A stretch of DNA of 64,000 nucleotides from CAZJVD01 sp964549505 (GTDB lineage Bacteria; Bdellovibrionota; UBA1018; CAZJVD01), in NCBI GenBank assembly GCA_964549505.1, contig CAZJVD010000009.1:1-64000 (forward strand), read 5' to 3'. The position numbers were made by a program, and so were the translations under genes. The notes under the pieces are model-generated. The model ran no database searches. It was not told where the DNA came from and saw only the letters and a program-made list of their open reading frames with translations. Below are positions 9,059-17,697 of this stretch, piece after piece. Within the stretch, counting starts at the first letter, position 1; every line of letters begins with the position of its first letter.

Positions 9059-11431
9059 TCACTGATTTTCGGCGTTATCTCGAAGCTGCTCAACCATGCG
9101 AATAAACTCACGATCACAGCCTCTAGGATCCTGATCGCATGCCTCTGCGCTCATCCAACCCTTGGTCTTCTCAAGCAGCAACGTGTTCAATTCCTCGAGC
9201 CGTCCATTCGCTCGCGAACGATCACCTGCCAAATAGACACTCCACAAAAGCCGCTCATCCTCGACGGACATCCCGCCCTCGGACACAAGCAACGCCGTGA
9301 CCGCGACAAAGAGTCGTGCGTCTCGCAGAACCTCTTGTCTCTCCATCGAATCCCAGATCGGAAAGTTCAACCGTTGCTCACGGATATCGGGAAATCGACC
9401 TTCTCGTCGGACAAACTCCGCAACGGCCGCCTGAAACCCAATCCAATCGGGAGTCGACGGCACACGCTCAAGCACCCGTTCGATCGACAGAAACCGATTC
9501 TTCGTTCGATCAAAACCCACCGGTTCTGTCCCAGGATGGTTGCGGTAATACTTCAACAACTTCGCGATATCCTTCTCTGCCCAAGCAATCAATTGTCCAA
9601 CTCGCTGAGGCGTGACACCCAAAAATCTTCCAATATCGCCAGCTATGAATCCGCCCATTGCCGAAAGCATGAAGGCATCCAATCGATCCGGCTTTAGGTA
9701 AGGGAAAACGTGCGTCATCACGAAATCGTACTGACTATCAAACTGAAGAGCAGCGTCCGGACCATCAGTCTCAGTATCGGGAGCCAGCGGAAGCGAATCC
9801 GTGCTTTCGAGACCCGAAGCAGAAACTGCATAATGCCTTCGAGTCAACTCTCGCTTCGAAGCGAAGTAGCGAATCACGCGGTGACGAATCCTCGTTCTCA
9901 TCACGGAAAGCTTCGTGCGCGTTCTATTTCCATGCAGCTCCACGTTGCGACGAACAACCTCATAGAAAGCAACAACCGCTGCATCGAACACGTCATCAAA
10001 CTCGAGGTCCATTCCAAAACGACTCCCGAGCTCCCACCGTATGTTCCCTGTCCATCTATTGAGATCGAAACGGTAAACATTCAGGAGTTCATTGAAATCC
10101 AGTTTGTCCGGATCTCCTTCGGCAGCATCGACTGCTCCCCACCTATCAAGGGGAACGTGGAGCATGACGTCGCGAAGTTCATCATTCGTAAAGGCCTCCC
10201 GCAACCGAACCGACTTGGATTTGGCTGTTTCCCAAATCCGAGACAACGCTTCCAAACCGGCCTTTTCCAAAAGGGTTCGGCGCCGCGAAGGACTCAGCGT
10301 CAAATCAGCAGCCGCTCGGAGAACCCACGGCGTCGCCCGCTCCACAAATTCTTCGAACTCCCAATTCGATGGAAGAAGTGGCTCGGAAGTAACGTCGTCC
10401 GCAACGGTTTCAGGCCCCGGGGGCGCCTCTCCCACACGCCATCGCCGCTCTACGTGATCTAAAAGAGAACGCGGCAAAACTCCCAGCACCCGCGCGTGAC
10501 GAGCAAACGCAACATAGAAGTTCATGTACTCAGGACTGATCGAAGGCGGAAGCTCCTTCTTTGTTCGCCAGGTTTCTTTTACAACACGAACCCAGCCCTC
10601 TTGCTCCGGAAGGATACGACTCTGAATCACGCCTCCGACAGCCTCTCGAAACGCGATAATGCAAGAACGCGAAATCTGCGCAAGCGCATCGTCGCTACGA
10701 CCGACGGCATTCAATAGCCACGTATAAAGCGCTGTTCCCTTCTCGGGAAGCTGGCCCTTGCTCCACAGAGACTGAATCTTCTGGATCGGATCCGAGACCA
10801 ACGACGCCTCCCCACTCCGATCTCTCGCCAAACGCACTTGGTGCTGCAAACCCCAACGATCGTCAAGCTCCGACACGAGTGAAGCTGGTAGCAGAGCTAA
10901 GGCCCAACCCTGTCCCATGTAGGCCCTGTAGAGACTGCGATAGTTTGGATCCGCCACATTGAAAATCTGCGCCTCGTCTGTCCACAGCCGACTCGCACGC
11001 GTCGTCCATGCGACCACAGTCTCATGGTTGGACGGAAACTTTTCAGGCGAGTCCAAGAGATACGTCCTTCGAAAAGTCGCGACCAACGCCCGGGGTAGAT
11101 CGAGAACTCTGGAATCCATATTGCGGTCGGGTTTCACAGCCAAAATGAGCCGTTCAAAAAGAACGGTTCCAGGTTCAGGTAGAGTTTTTCGATCAGACCA
11201 AAGCGCACGTAACAACGAAAACGGATCTTGATCCGAAACAAGTGAGAACTTGAACACAGCCGCAAGGGCCGCATCGCATGCAGAGCGCCTGATGCGAGCG
11301 TCATCAGCTTGAGTTTGAGCTTGAGTTTGAGCTTGAGCTCGCTCGGCGGGTCGCTCGGCCAGACCTGCCCCTGGAGTCAAGAAACACCCCAAAAGACACG
11401 GAACTGCTCGCCAGAATGTCTTTTTTAACAT
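9059..11431 (-). CDS. Exported or lipid-anchored protein with sigma-70-like core
   Basis: 790 residues. The N-terminus MLKKTFWRAVPCLLGCFL... has a positive start, a hydrophobic stretch and a possible lipobox LLGC, followed by a repeat-rich AQAQTQAQTQ linker. Residues about 45-330 appear to hold two related helical repeats of roughly 130 residues (both contain a LPEPGT/LPEKGT turn). The middle looks like sigma factor region 2 (a helix with DLEFDDVFDAAVVAFYEVV, then a basic RTRIRHRVIRYFASKRE). About 100 residues on, AGDIGRFLGVTPQRVGQL resembles the region 4 helix-turn-helix. A sigma-like DNA-binding fold behind a signal peptide is odd. Alternatives are a wrong start or a helical fold that only mimics sigma. 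It stands alone, tail-to-head with lexA. I do not recognise the family. Confidence 0.6.
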   Translation of the reverse strand: MLKKTFWRAVPCLLGCFLTPGAGLAERPAERAQAQTQAQTQADDARIRRSACDAALAAVFKFSLVSDQDPFSLLRALWSDRKTLPEPGTVLFERLILAVKPDRNMDSRVLDLPRALVATFRRTYLLDSPEKFPSNHETVVAWTTRASRLWTDEAQIFNVADPNYRSLYRAYMGQGWALALLPASLVSELDDRWGLQHQVRLARDRSGEASLVSDPIQKIQSLWSKGQLPEKGTALYTWLLNAVGRSDDALAQISRSCIIAFREAVGGVIQSRILPEQEGWVRVVKETWRTKKELPPSISPEYMNFYVAFARHARVLGVLPRSLLDHVERRWRVGEAPPGPETVADDVTSEPLLPSNWEFEEFVERATPWVLRAAADLTLSPSRRRTLLEKAGLEALSRIWETAKSKSVRLREAFTNDELRDVMLHVPLDRWGAVDAAEGDPDKLDFNELLNVYRFDLNRWTGNIRWELGSRFGMDLEFDDVFDAAVVAFYEVVRRNVELHGNRTRTKLSVMRTRIRHRVIRYFASKRELTRRHYAVSASGLESTDSLPLAPDTETDGPDAALQFDSQYDFVMTHVFPYLKPDRLDAFMLSAMGGFIAGDIGRFLGVTPQRVGQLIAWAEKDIAKLLKYYRNHPGTEPVGFDRTKNRFLSIERVLERVPSTPDWIGFQAAVAEFVRREGRFPDIREQRLNFPIWDSMERQEVLRDARLFVAVTALLVSEGGMSVEDERLLWSVYLAGDRSRANGRLEELNTLLLEKTKGWMSAEACDQDPRGCDREFIRMVEQLRDNAENQ

Positions 11432-11648
11432 CGCAACTCTCGTAAGGTCCCGAAAACTGACTCTTTCTACCGCTTTAGGGCGTAGATTGCTCGCGCAATA
11501 TGGACGTCAGTACGCAATTAATAAACTTCAATTATTTAAAATACTTAAGCGCCGAAAATGAGAGAAGCCCCCCCAAAGATCGTGCGTCCGGACGGCTTCT
11601 GTCAACAGATACTCCCAAAAACCGACCTTTCCGAGTAGGTTATCGGTC
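11432..11648. other. Divergent intergenic region
   Basis: 217 AT-rich bases separate the sigma-like gene and the rRNA methyltransferase gene, so both promoters should lie here. I see the inverted repeat ATTGC-TCGC-GCAAT at 11486-11499 and a 7-bp stem AGAAGCC/GGCTTCT at 11563-11569 and 11594-11600 around a run of C. Neither has a clear role. Confidence 0.4.
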
Positions 11649-12896
11649 ATGAATCGGTTACCGATCAAGCCTCAAGCCTTTAAGCGACTGACCGAAGGCC
11701 ATCCTTGGATTTTCAAAGGCGAGATCACTTCCGCTGAGTTTGTCGCGAACCACATGGGTCCGGCACCAGCCGTCGTTCCGATCGGCGAACATTATTTTCT
11801 GTACTCTCCTGACGAGAACATTGCGTTTCGACGGGTCGGACCGTCGCTACGAAACTGGCCGGTCGGCGACGCGCCAGAACGCCACGCCATCACGACACTC
11901 GACGATTTTGAAAAGACGTTTTCGGTGGAGGTCATCGCGCACCTCAAGCGCCTCTGGCAGACAAAACGATCACTGACGGATCACGATCGCTGCTTTCGCT
12001 GGATTTTTTCCGAGAACGATCTCTTACCCGGTTTGACCGTCGACGCATTTGATGTGGACGCAAACTCGGCGGTTCTATCGGTTACCCGCGGGACCGAAGC
12101 GGTTCGGTTTTTTTGGCCAGCTCTTGCTCGCATGATCAAAACAGCACTCGCACCCCTCGTTCCAAAGTTTCATCTATCGGACTCGACCAGCGAGCCTCTC
12201 GAAACACTTGCGCTGCAAACGTCACGGCAAACTTTATGGCAAACGACTTGGCAAACTACCTGGAATGGTCTCCAGTGGACCTTCAATCTTGCGGACGGAC
12301 AGAAGACGGGCGCTTACCTCGATCAACGGGAAAACCATCGCGCGACGGTGCGGTGGGCAGAAAAGCTGGGAATACGCGCACCCGCGCAGGCATGGGATGT
12401 TTTCAGTTACGAAGGTGGTTTTGCACTTCATCTCGCGCGAGCCGGTTTTGAGGTGCTCTGCGTGGACCAGTCCGAACGTGCGCTTGAGACTTTGGTGGCC
12501 AATGCACGACTCAACGGACTGACCGAACGTGTTCATGTGAAAAGAGCCAACGCGTTTGAATTCTTAAAGGCCGATACGCGCACACCCTCGATCATCGTTC
12601 TCGACCCGCCGCCCTTCGCCCGTAGCAAGAGCGGCCGTACAGGGGCGCTGCAAGGGATGAAAGATCTCGCCTTGCGCGCGTTCCAGAAAATAGGACCTCA
12701 GGGTCTCGTCGTTCTCTGCTCGTGTTCGCACAGCGTCACACCGGGGGATCTGGAATGGGTCGCGCGACAGGCCGCACATGACGCACGTCGGACTGTCAGC
12801 GTTCTTGAGGTGCGCGGGCCATCGCCCGACCATGCCCCGGCATTGGGTTTTCCCGAGGGACAGTATCTTCAGGCTTGGTTTTTTCACGTTCATTGA
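11649..12896 (+). CDS. rlmI: Class I SAM-dependent 23S rRNA methyltransferase, RlmI-like
   Basis: 415 residues. The N-terminal 70 residues (HPWIFKGEI) are the PUA-like RNA-binding domain of the RlmI/RlmK group. The middle shows DGQKTGAYLDQRENH, then motif I VFSYEGGFALHLARAG and motif IV DPPPF, followed by VLCSCSHSVTP, where the Cys matches the catalytic cysteine of m5C methyltransferases. E. coli RlmI modifies C1962 of 23S rRNA. A short repeat TLWQTTWQTTWNG near residue 196 comes from a 12-bp DNA repeat at about 12230-12260. The gene stands alone on the plus strand. The exact target base is inferred from family membership. Confidence 0.8.
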   Translation: MNRLPIKPQAFKRLTEGHPWIFKGEITSAEFVANHMGPAPAVVPIGEHYFLYSPDENIAFRRVGPSLRNWPVGDAPERHAITTLDDFEKTFSVEVIAHLKRLWQTKRSLTDHDRCFRWIFSENDLLPGLTVDAFDVDANSAVLSVTRGTEAVRFFWPALARMIKTALAPLVPKFHLSDSTSEPLETLALQTSRQTLWQTTWQTTWNGLQWTFNLADGQKTGAYLDQRENHRATVRWAEKLGIRAPAQAWDVFSYEGGFALHLARAGFEVLCVDQSERALETLVANARLNGLTERVHVKRANAFEFLKADTRTPSIIVLDPPPFARSKSGRTGALQGMKDLALRAFQKIGPQGLVVLCSCSHSVTPGDLEWVARQAAHDARRTVSVLEVRGPSPDHAPALGFPEGQYLQAWFFHVH

Positions 12897-12929
12897 CACG
12901 CGTTGGCTCGTTTGCTAGTCGAGCAACAA

Positions 12930-12953
12930 GTCTCCGCCGGACAATCCGGAGAA
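12930..12953 (+). terminator. Possible terminator or 5' hairpin
   Basis: TCTCCG and CGGAGA can pair around a short CCGGACAATC loop, followed by an A-rich rather than T-rich stretch. It lies between the methyltransferase gene and the next start, so it could end one transcript or sit in the leader of the other. Confidence 0.3.
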
Positions 12954-12969
12954 ACAAAAAGAGGATGAA

Positions 12970-13467
12970 ATGCGAAATATCACGATTCAGTTACTGGCGA
13001 TCATGGCGGTGATTTCGGTACAAGTGGCGCGCGCGAATGACCCTAACCCGAGCTCTCGCTGCGACGAATGGGCGTCGGGAGGCCGGACCCCGGAAAGATA
13101 CCGTTACGCGCCGACACGAGAAACATTGGTCGTTTCTCAGAGCGTATACGATGCCCAAGCGGGATTAAACCGTTGGGCACTCGGGTTTAATCTCATAGGA
13201 GAAATCTTTGGTATCCCGGTCCAGGGATTTGATCGTGTTTATGTAACAACAGACGGTAAGCACCTCGCCGGAGAACTAGCGGGAGTCACGACGATTCTCG
13301 GTACCATCGCTGATCGTCAGGAAGAGGCTTCGGGTGACTTGGCATTTCCCGTGTTTGCAAAGCGGGTCACGCTGGGACCGAATATTGATGCGCGTTTTGT
13401 AGAGGTCCCAATCGAACCTTCTGGTGAATCGGATTGGCAGGTTATCCTGACGCTGAAGACGCCCTAG
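12970..13467 (+). CDS. Hypothetical exported protein
   Basis: 165 residues. The first 22 residues (MRNITIQLLAIMAVISVQVARA) form a Sec signal peptide with an AxA-like cleavage site. The start has a good ribosome binding site, AGAGGA four bases upstream of the ATG. The mature protein has a single early cysteine (SSRCDEW), then alternating beta-rich segments such as YVTTDGKHLAGELAGV and FAKRVTLGP; I recognise no domain. It is probably periplasmic. It lies 73 bp after the rRNA methyltransferase gene and its stop codon overlaps the end of the convergent sulP gene by 4 bp. Confidence 0.65.
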   Translation: MRNITIQLLAIMAVISVQVARANDPNPSSRCDEWASGGRTPERYRYAPTRETLVVSQSVYDAQAGLNRWALGFNLIGEIFGIPVQGFDRVYVTTDGKHLAGELAGVTTILGTIADRQEEASGDLAFPVFAKRVTLGPNIDARFVEVPIEPSGESDWQVILTLKTP

Positions 13468-15077
13468 CTCGCCTGCTTGAACGCAGCGATTTTAGCGTCT
13501 TCGAGAGACGGGAAAATATTTCCTTTTGTGATTTCGTCTTCGATTCCCATCGCGCGCAACGTGTTCATCGTTTCAACGGGAACATCGACCAAGAAGAGTC
13601 GGATACCGCGCTTCTGTAGACGCACACGGGCCTCCCGCAACATCGAGGCGCCACTGGCATCGATGTGCGACACAAGCTGCATTTTCAGAATAACAACATG
13701 AACGTCGTGAACCTGATCGAGCGCTTCGATCATCGCGTGGCTGTCTCCCCAGAATAAAGGTCCTGGAATTCGAAACACGCGCACGCGTTCGGCTAAGCGC
13801 AGCTCGCCTCCCGATTCGATCTGTACGGCGAGTGGAACGACATCACTCATTTTTTTAATAAAGAGAACCGCCGCTGTGACTAAGCCGAACTCGACCGCTA
13901 GAACGAGATCGGTGAAGACGGTCACAAGCACCGTGATGGTCATGATCGCAATGTCCGATCGCGGAGCTTTCATGAGCCAGCGAATCTCACGCCACTCGAC
14001 CATGCGAATCGCCGTGACAATCAACACACCAGCAAGCGCTGCGATCGGAATATGAACTGCTAGCGGCGCTAAGAAGAGCATCGCCGATAGCAAGACCACG
14101 GAATGGATCACAGCCGCCAAACGAGTTCGTCCACCACTGCGAATATTAACCGCTGTCCGAGCGATCGCACCTGTGCACGGAATTCCACCAAAGATACTGG
14201 CCCCAACGTTCGCAAGTCCCTGGCCCACAAGCTCGCGGTTGGGTTGGTGGCGCGAACCATCGCCCAGAACATTGTCGGCCACGACGGCAGCGAGCAACGA
14301 CTCGATTCCACCCAAAGCCGCGATGATGGCTGCAGGTCTCAGGAGCTCGCGTACCATTTCCCAGCTAAAAAGAGGGAACTTCGGCGATGGCAAGTGTTGC
14401 GGGATATCTTGGATACGCGGTACATCGAGGCCAAGTGCCCAAACAGCGACCGACGATACGACGATACAGAGAATCGCGGCCGGAAGCCGTGGGAACTTGC
14501 GATTCAACGGCACGAGAATCGCCATCGTGCCTGCGGCAATTGCAACGCACGCGAGGTTCACACCGTGCGAGAAAGCAAATCCGACTGTCTCGAGCAAACG
14601 ATCCAGATACTCGGTTCGCACATGCGTGATCGGAAGGCCAAGGGCGTGATCGATCTGACCACCCAAGATCACGATACTGATCCCCATCGTAAAACCCGTC
14701 ACAAGCGGAAACGGGAGCATCTTTACAAATCGTCCTAAGCGCAGCAGACCCGCTGCGATCTGGAACACGCCGGCCATCAGCCCCATGAGGACGACTTTTT
14801 CGTAGCCAAATTGCGCGATGACCGTAACGAGAACGGCGGCCATACCTCCTGTCGGGCCCGACACTTGAACACGACTCCCACCAAAGATGGCAGCAATAAA
14901 GCCGGCGACAATCGCGGTGAAAACTCCGTACTTAGGTTCAACGCCTGATGCGATGGCAAAGGCAAGCGCGAGCGGAAGCGCGACCACCGCTGCCGTAACG
15001 CCGCCCGTGCAGTCGCCAAGAAAGTTTCCTGTGTATTCAGCGCGAACGAAATTTACAGCTTTGTTTACGAAACGCAC
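13464..15077 (-). CDS. SulP-family anion transporter with STAS domain
   Basis: 537 residues. About ten to twelve hydrophobic segments fill residues 20-410, including the SulP signature region VSGPTGGMAAVLV near residue 75. The last 110 residues (after KKMSDVVPLAVQI) are a cytoplasmic STAS domain with the LVSHIDASGASML motif. SulP proteins move sulfate, bicarbonate or other anions, usually with Na+ or H+; the substrate cannot be assigned. There is no fused carbonic anhydrase domain. The gene diverges from crcB with only 34 bp between their starts, so the two share a compact promoter region, and it overlaps the convergent hypothetical gene by 4 bp. Confidence 0.9.
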   Translation of the reverse strand: MRFVNKAVNFVRAEYTGNFLGDCTGGVTAAVVALPLALAFAIASGVEPKYGVFTAIVAGFIAAIFGGSRVQVSGPTGGMAAVLVTVIAQFGYEKVVLMGLMAGVFQIAAGLLRLGRFVKMLPFPLVTGFTMGISIVILGGQIDHALGLPITHVRTEYLDRLLETVGFAFSHGVNLACVAIAAGTMAILVPLNRKFPRLPAAILCIVVSSVAVWALGLDVPRIQDIPQHLPSPKFPLFSWEMVRELLRPAAIIAALGGIESLLAAVVADNVLGDGSRHQPNRELVGQGLANVGASIFGGIPCTGAIARTAVNIRSGGRTRLAAVIHSVVLLSAMLFLAPLAVHIPIAALAGVLIVTAIRMVEWREIRWLMKAPRSDIAIMTITVLVTVFTDLVLAVEFGLVTAAVLFIKKMSDVVPLAVQIESGGELRLAERVRVFRIPGPLFWGDSHAMIEALDQVHDVHVVILKMQLVSHIDASGASMLREARVRLQKRGIRLFLVDVPVETMNTLRAMGIEDEITKGNIFPSLEDAKIAAFKQAS

Positions 15078-15111
15078 GCCACTATTCTACTCCCCAAGAA
15101 AGGTTAAAGCG

Positions 15112-15498
15112 ATGGTACGGCAAATTTTCTTCGTAGGTTGCGGTGGTTTTCTGGGTTCGATAGCACGCTATCTCGTGACCCTAGCGCTACCTGCCATCAC
15201 TGGGATCAGCGCAGCTCGCTTTCCGATCGCGACACTGGCGGTAAATACGCTGGGGTGCCTGGCAATGGGGGCGATTGCGGGTCTCTTTATGAGGTCCGAC
15301 GCACTCAGCTCACCTACGTTCCTCTTTCTTTCGATCGGTGTTTTAGGAGGCTTCACAACGTTCTCTGCATTTGGCTTAGAAACGTTTCAGCTCCTGCGGT
15401 CAGGGCAGAGTGGTCTCGCGGTCCTGAACGTTACGGCAAATCTTGCCTTAGGTTTCACCGCAGTTCTCCTAGGACGCTGGGTTGTTTTTCGAGCGTAG
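15112..15498 (+). CDS. crcB: Fluoride channel CrcB/Fluc
   Basis: 128 residues with four hydrophobic helices. The conserved Fluc motifs are present: GGFLGSIARY in helix 1, NTLGCLAMG in helix 2 with the pore Asn, and GGFTTFSAFGLE in helix 3 with the phenylalanine box and the central sodium-binding region. Fluc works as a dual-topology dimer that exports fluoride and protects enolase and pyrophosphatase. A single copy this size fits a homodimer. I chose the ATG at 15112 behind AAGAAAGG; the open frame extends upstream but only as antisense to sulP. The spacer to sulP is too short for a fluoride riboswitch. Confidence 0.92.
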   Translation: MVRQIFFVGCGGFLGSIARYLVTLALPAITGISAARFPIATLAVNTLGCLAMGAIAGLFMRSDALSSPTFLFLSIGVLGGFTTFSAFGLETFQLLRSGQSGLAVLNVTANLALGFTAVLLGRWVVFRA

Positions 15499-15573
15499 CT
15501 TTCTGCCTAGCGGTGTTTTGCCCTCGGACTTTCAACACTTCTTCTAGGGCTGGTTCTCTGAGAACATGGTGTG

Positions 15574-16416
15574 ATGTCGACGCGAAAAGGCGCATGGGTC
15601 ATTGTGGGTGCCGGTGTGATGGGCCGCGCCCTGCGCGAAGGCCTCGAAGCCGCCAAAGTCGTCGATAAGAAAAATCTTTTCGTTTCCGTTCGCAACGCCG
15701 AACGCCGATCGGAACTTGAAGGTCGTTCGGTTCAGACGATCTCACGCGACCATCCGAAACGCGCCCGCGAAGTTTTAGCCAGTGCGGAGATGGTTCTTCT
15801 CTGCGTCAAACCCTTTCAGATTCAGGAGACACTCAATGACCTCAAAGCCATGGGTCTATCTTCGAAGTCGACGCTCGTCTCGGTTCTCACCGGCGTTTCG
15901 ATCAAGAAGATCAAAACAGCACTCAAAAGTCGTGGACTGAAAAACGGTGTGGTTCGAGCCATGCCCAACACACCCTGCCTGGTTCGGCAGGGTATGACCG
16001 TCTTCACGGCGGACGAGTCCGTTTCGGATGCGGTACGCGAAAAAGTTCGCACGCTTTTTTCCGCGGTGGGCGCGGTCCTTGAACTAGAGGAAAAGTATTT
16101 CGACGCTGTCACAGCGCTTGGCGGAAGTGGACCGGCGTACTTTCTCTTGATTATCGAAGCTCTCGTCAATGGTGGTGTCGCTGTCGGTCTTCCGCGCGAA
16201 CATTCGCGAACGATCGTCACCGAAACACTTCTGGGTACAACGGCACTTCTTTTACAAAGTGACAAACACGCTGCGGCTCTTCGCGACGACGTCACGACGC
16301 CAGGGGGCTGTACGGCAGCAGCATTGCTCGTGATGGAAGATGGAAAGATCCGATCGACCCTTGCGCACGCGATCCGTGAGGCGACGAGGATTGCGGCTCT
16401 TCTCGGTCAGAGCTAG
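15574..16416 (+). CDS. proC: Pyrroline-5-carboxylate reductase
   Basis: 280 residues. The N-terminus WVIVGAGVMGRALREGL is the NAD(P)H Rossmann motif. The C-terminal dimerisation domain has the ProC signature LGGSGPAYFLLIIEAL and DDVTTPGGCTAAALLVME. The enzyme makes the last step of proline synthesis, reducing pyrroline-5-carboxylate. Length is normal. The frame opens with GTG at 15571 directly followed by ATG at 15574; I prefer the ATG. It lies 75 bp after crcB on the same strand and ends 3 bp before the convergent membrane protein gene of the sugar operon. Confidence 0.93.
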   Translation: MSTRKGAWVIVGAGVMGRALREGLEAAKVVDKKNLFVSVRNAERRSELEGRSVQTISRDHPKRAREVLASAEMVLLCVKPFQIQETLNDLKAMGLSSKSTLVSVLTGVSIKKIKTALKSRGLKNGVVRAMPNTPCLVRQGMTVFTADESVSDAVREKVRTLFSAVGAVLELEEKYFDAVTALGGSGPAYFLLIIEALVNGGVAVGLPREHSRTIVTETLLGTTALLLQSDKHAAALRDDVTTPGGCTAAALLVMEDGKIRSTLAHAIREATRIAALLGQS

Positions 16417-16419
16417 ACG

Positions 16420-17697
16420 TTACTCGCCCGCGGCACTACCCGTCTCAATTCCAAGAAGACCCGGCAGCGCACTGCCCACGAGTCCGAATACAATGATTGC
16501 GTCAACAGCACCGACACCATAACGCCAGAACGCTTCTTGGACTCTTGCACGTCTCAGTTCGGTGGCATTCCGTGCGTCCGTACGGAGTCGCGGAAAATAA
16601 TTGAGGTTGATCCACTTATCAAAGATCGCCCATCGTGTCGCCAAGTAGAGACCAAACACCACTGTAAACGCCGCGTTGACCTTGAGCGCAGCAGGCCACT
16701 CGGTCGCGAAGTAGGCGAAGTCCAGACCGTGTTGGTAGTAAACATTGATCATCTTGAAGACCAATGAAACGCCGTACTCGAACGGAAGAAGCGCAACAAA
16801 TCCGTACAAACGCTCGAGAATCTCCGTCTTGTAACCCGAGTGCCCATGGAGCATGGCTGGAAGTTCTCGCATCCGGGCGCCGAAACTCGTTAACGACTCG
16901 AGCTTTCGGTTTTCGACAGCAGAATTATCGACTGTGTTTCGCGCACCCACATCGCTTTGAACGGTGACCATAGCCGTGGTGTTCGCATAAATCCAAAGTG
17001 CCGACGTCCAATCGGAAGCCTGCCCCGCTAATACGCGCGCGCTATTATGAATCACCTGCCCCATCGTCTGCAGACTCAGCAGAATACCAAGATTCTTGGC
17101 AAGATCGTCTCGAACATCGCGCCGGCGTCGGATCTCACCAAGACCCAGCGATCGAAACACATTCCCAAGATGCTTACCGGCTTTCCGTGCGAGCATCCCG
17201 AGGGTTACGTCTTCCCGGCCGGACACTTGCGTGAGGTCCGCTGCGATCCATCGCTCGAGCTGCTGATCAAGATCAGGCGGGAGCGCCCCATGCATCGTAG
17301 CGTCAGCCAACTCCAAGGCCTTCGCCTTGATCTTCGACTCAAGATCGTCTCGTGCACGTGTCTCACTTCGAAACGTCGACCAGAGCACCGACGAAAAGGC
17401 CCGAATCTTTTTTCCAAATGCCACCAGACTCGAGGGTTGGTGATCACGCTCAAAGGTCTCCCAGTCGCTGACGATGTCGCGCGCTTGAGTTCGCGCGACC
17501 CCAAGCGCATGTTCTACGATCGGATCCGAAACGCCAGAAATTCCCAAATCACGGAGCACGTTTTCCCGGGCTAAAGGAACTGCTTCGCGCAGGCGCTGTT
17601 CGCAGTGAGCCGCCAACGCTGTATTTGAAAACAGAATCGCTGCTAAGAACCAAGCCGTCACGCGTCCTGATCGATGTAGACGACTCTCATACTCCAT
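16420..17697 (-). CDS. Membrane protein of unknown function, last gene of sugar operon
   Basis: 425 residues. It begins with a likely signal peptide or anchor (RVTAWFLAAILFSNTALAAH). Residues 40-200 look helical and soluble with many charged residues. Hydrophobic segments follow, for example ILERLYGFVALLPFEYGVSLV, a stretch near NAAFTVVFGLYLATRW, and a last segment VDAIIVFGLVGSALPGLLG. The layout suggests a periplasmic helical domain with C-terminal membrane helices. I do not recognise a family. Its start overlaps the end of the GH15-like gene by 11 bp, so it is translated with the carbohydrate operon, and a role in glucan handling at the inner membrane is a guess from context only. Confidence 0.6.
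   Translation of the reverse strand: MEYESRLHRSGRVTAWFLAAILFSNTALAAHCEQRLREAVPLARENVLRDLGISGVSDPIVEHALGVARTQARDIVSDWETFERDHQPSSLVAFGKKIRAFSSVLWSTFRSETRARDDLESKIKAKALELADATMHGALPPDLDQQLERWIAADLTQVSGREDVTLGMLARKAGKHLGNVFRSLGLGEIRRRRDVRDDLAKNLGILLSLQTMGQVIHNSARVLAGQASDWTSALWIYANTTAMVTVQSDVGARNTVDNSAVENRKLESLTSFGARMRELPAMLHGHSGYKTEILERLYGFVALLPFEYGVSLVFKMINVYYQHGLDFAYFATEWPAALKVNAAFTVVFGLYLATRWAIFDKWINLNYFPRLRTDARNATELRRARVQEAFWRYGVGAVDAIIVFGLVGSALPGLLGIETGSAAGE

Noticed and set aside
9710..10462. Long plus-strand open frames over the sigma-like gene
   Set aside because: They are shadows of the minus-strand gene; the proteins are low-complexity, and no ribosome binding sites or domains are present.
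11563..11600. Terminator between the sigma-like and rlmI-like genes
   Set aside because: The two genes diverge, so no transcript ends here, and there is no T-run after the stem.
15078..15111. Fluoride riboswitch in front of crcB
   Set aside because: Only 34 bp separate the divergent start codons, too short for the aptamer, and its conserved bases are not seen.
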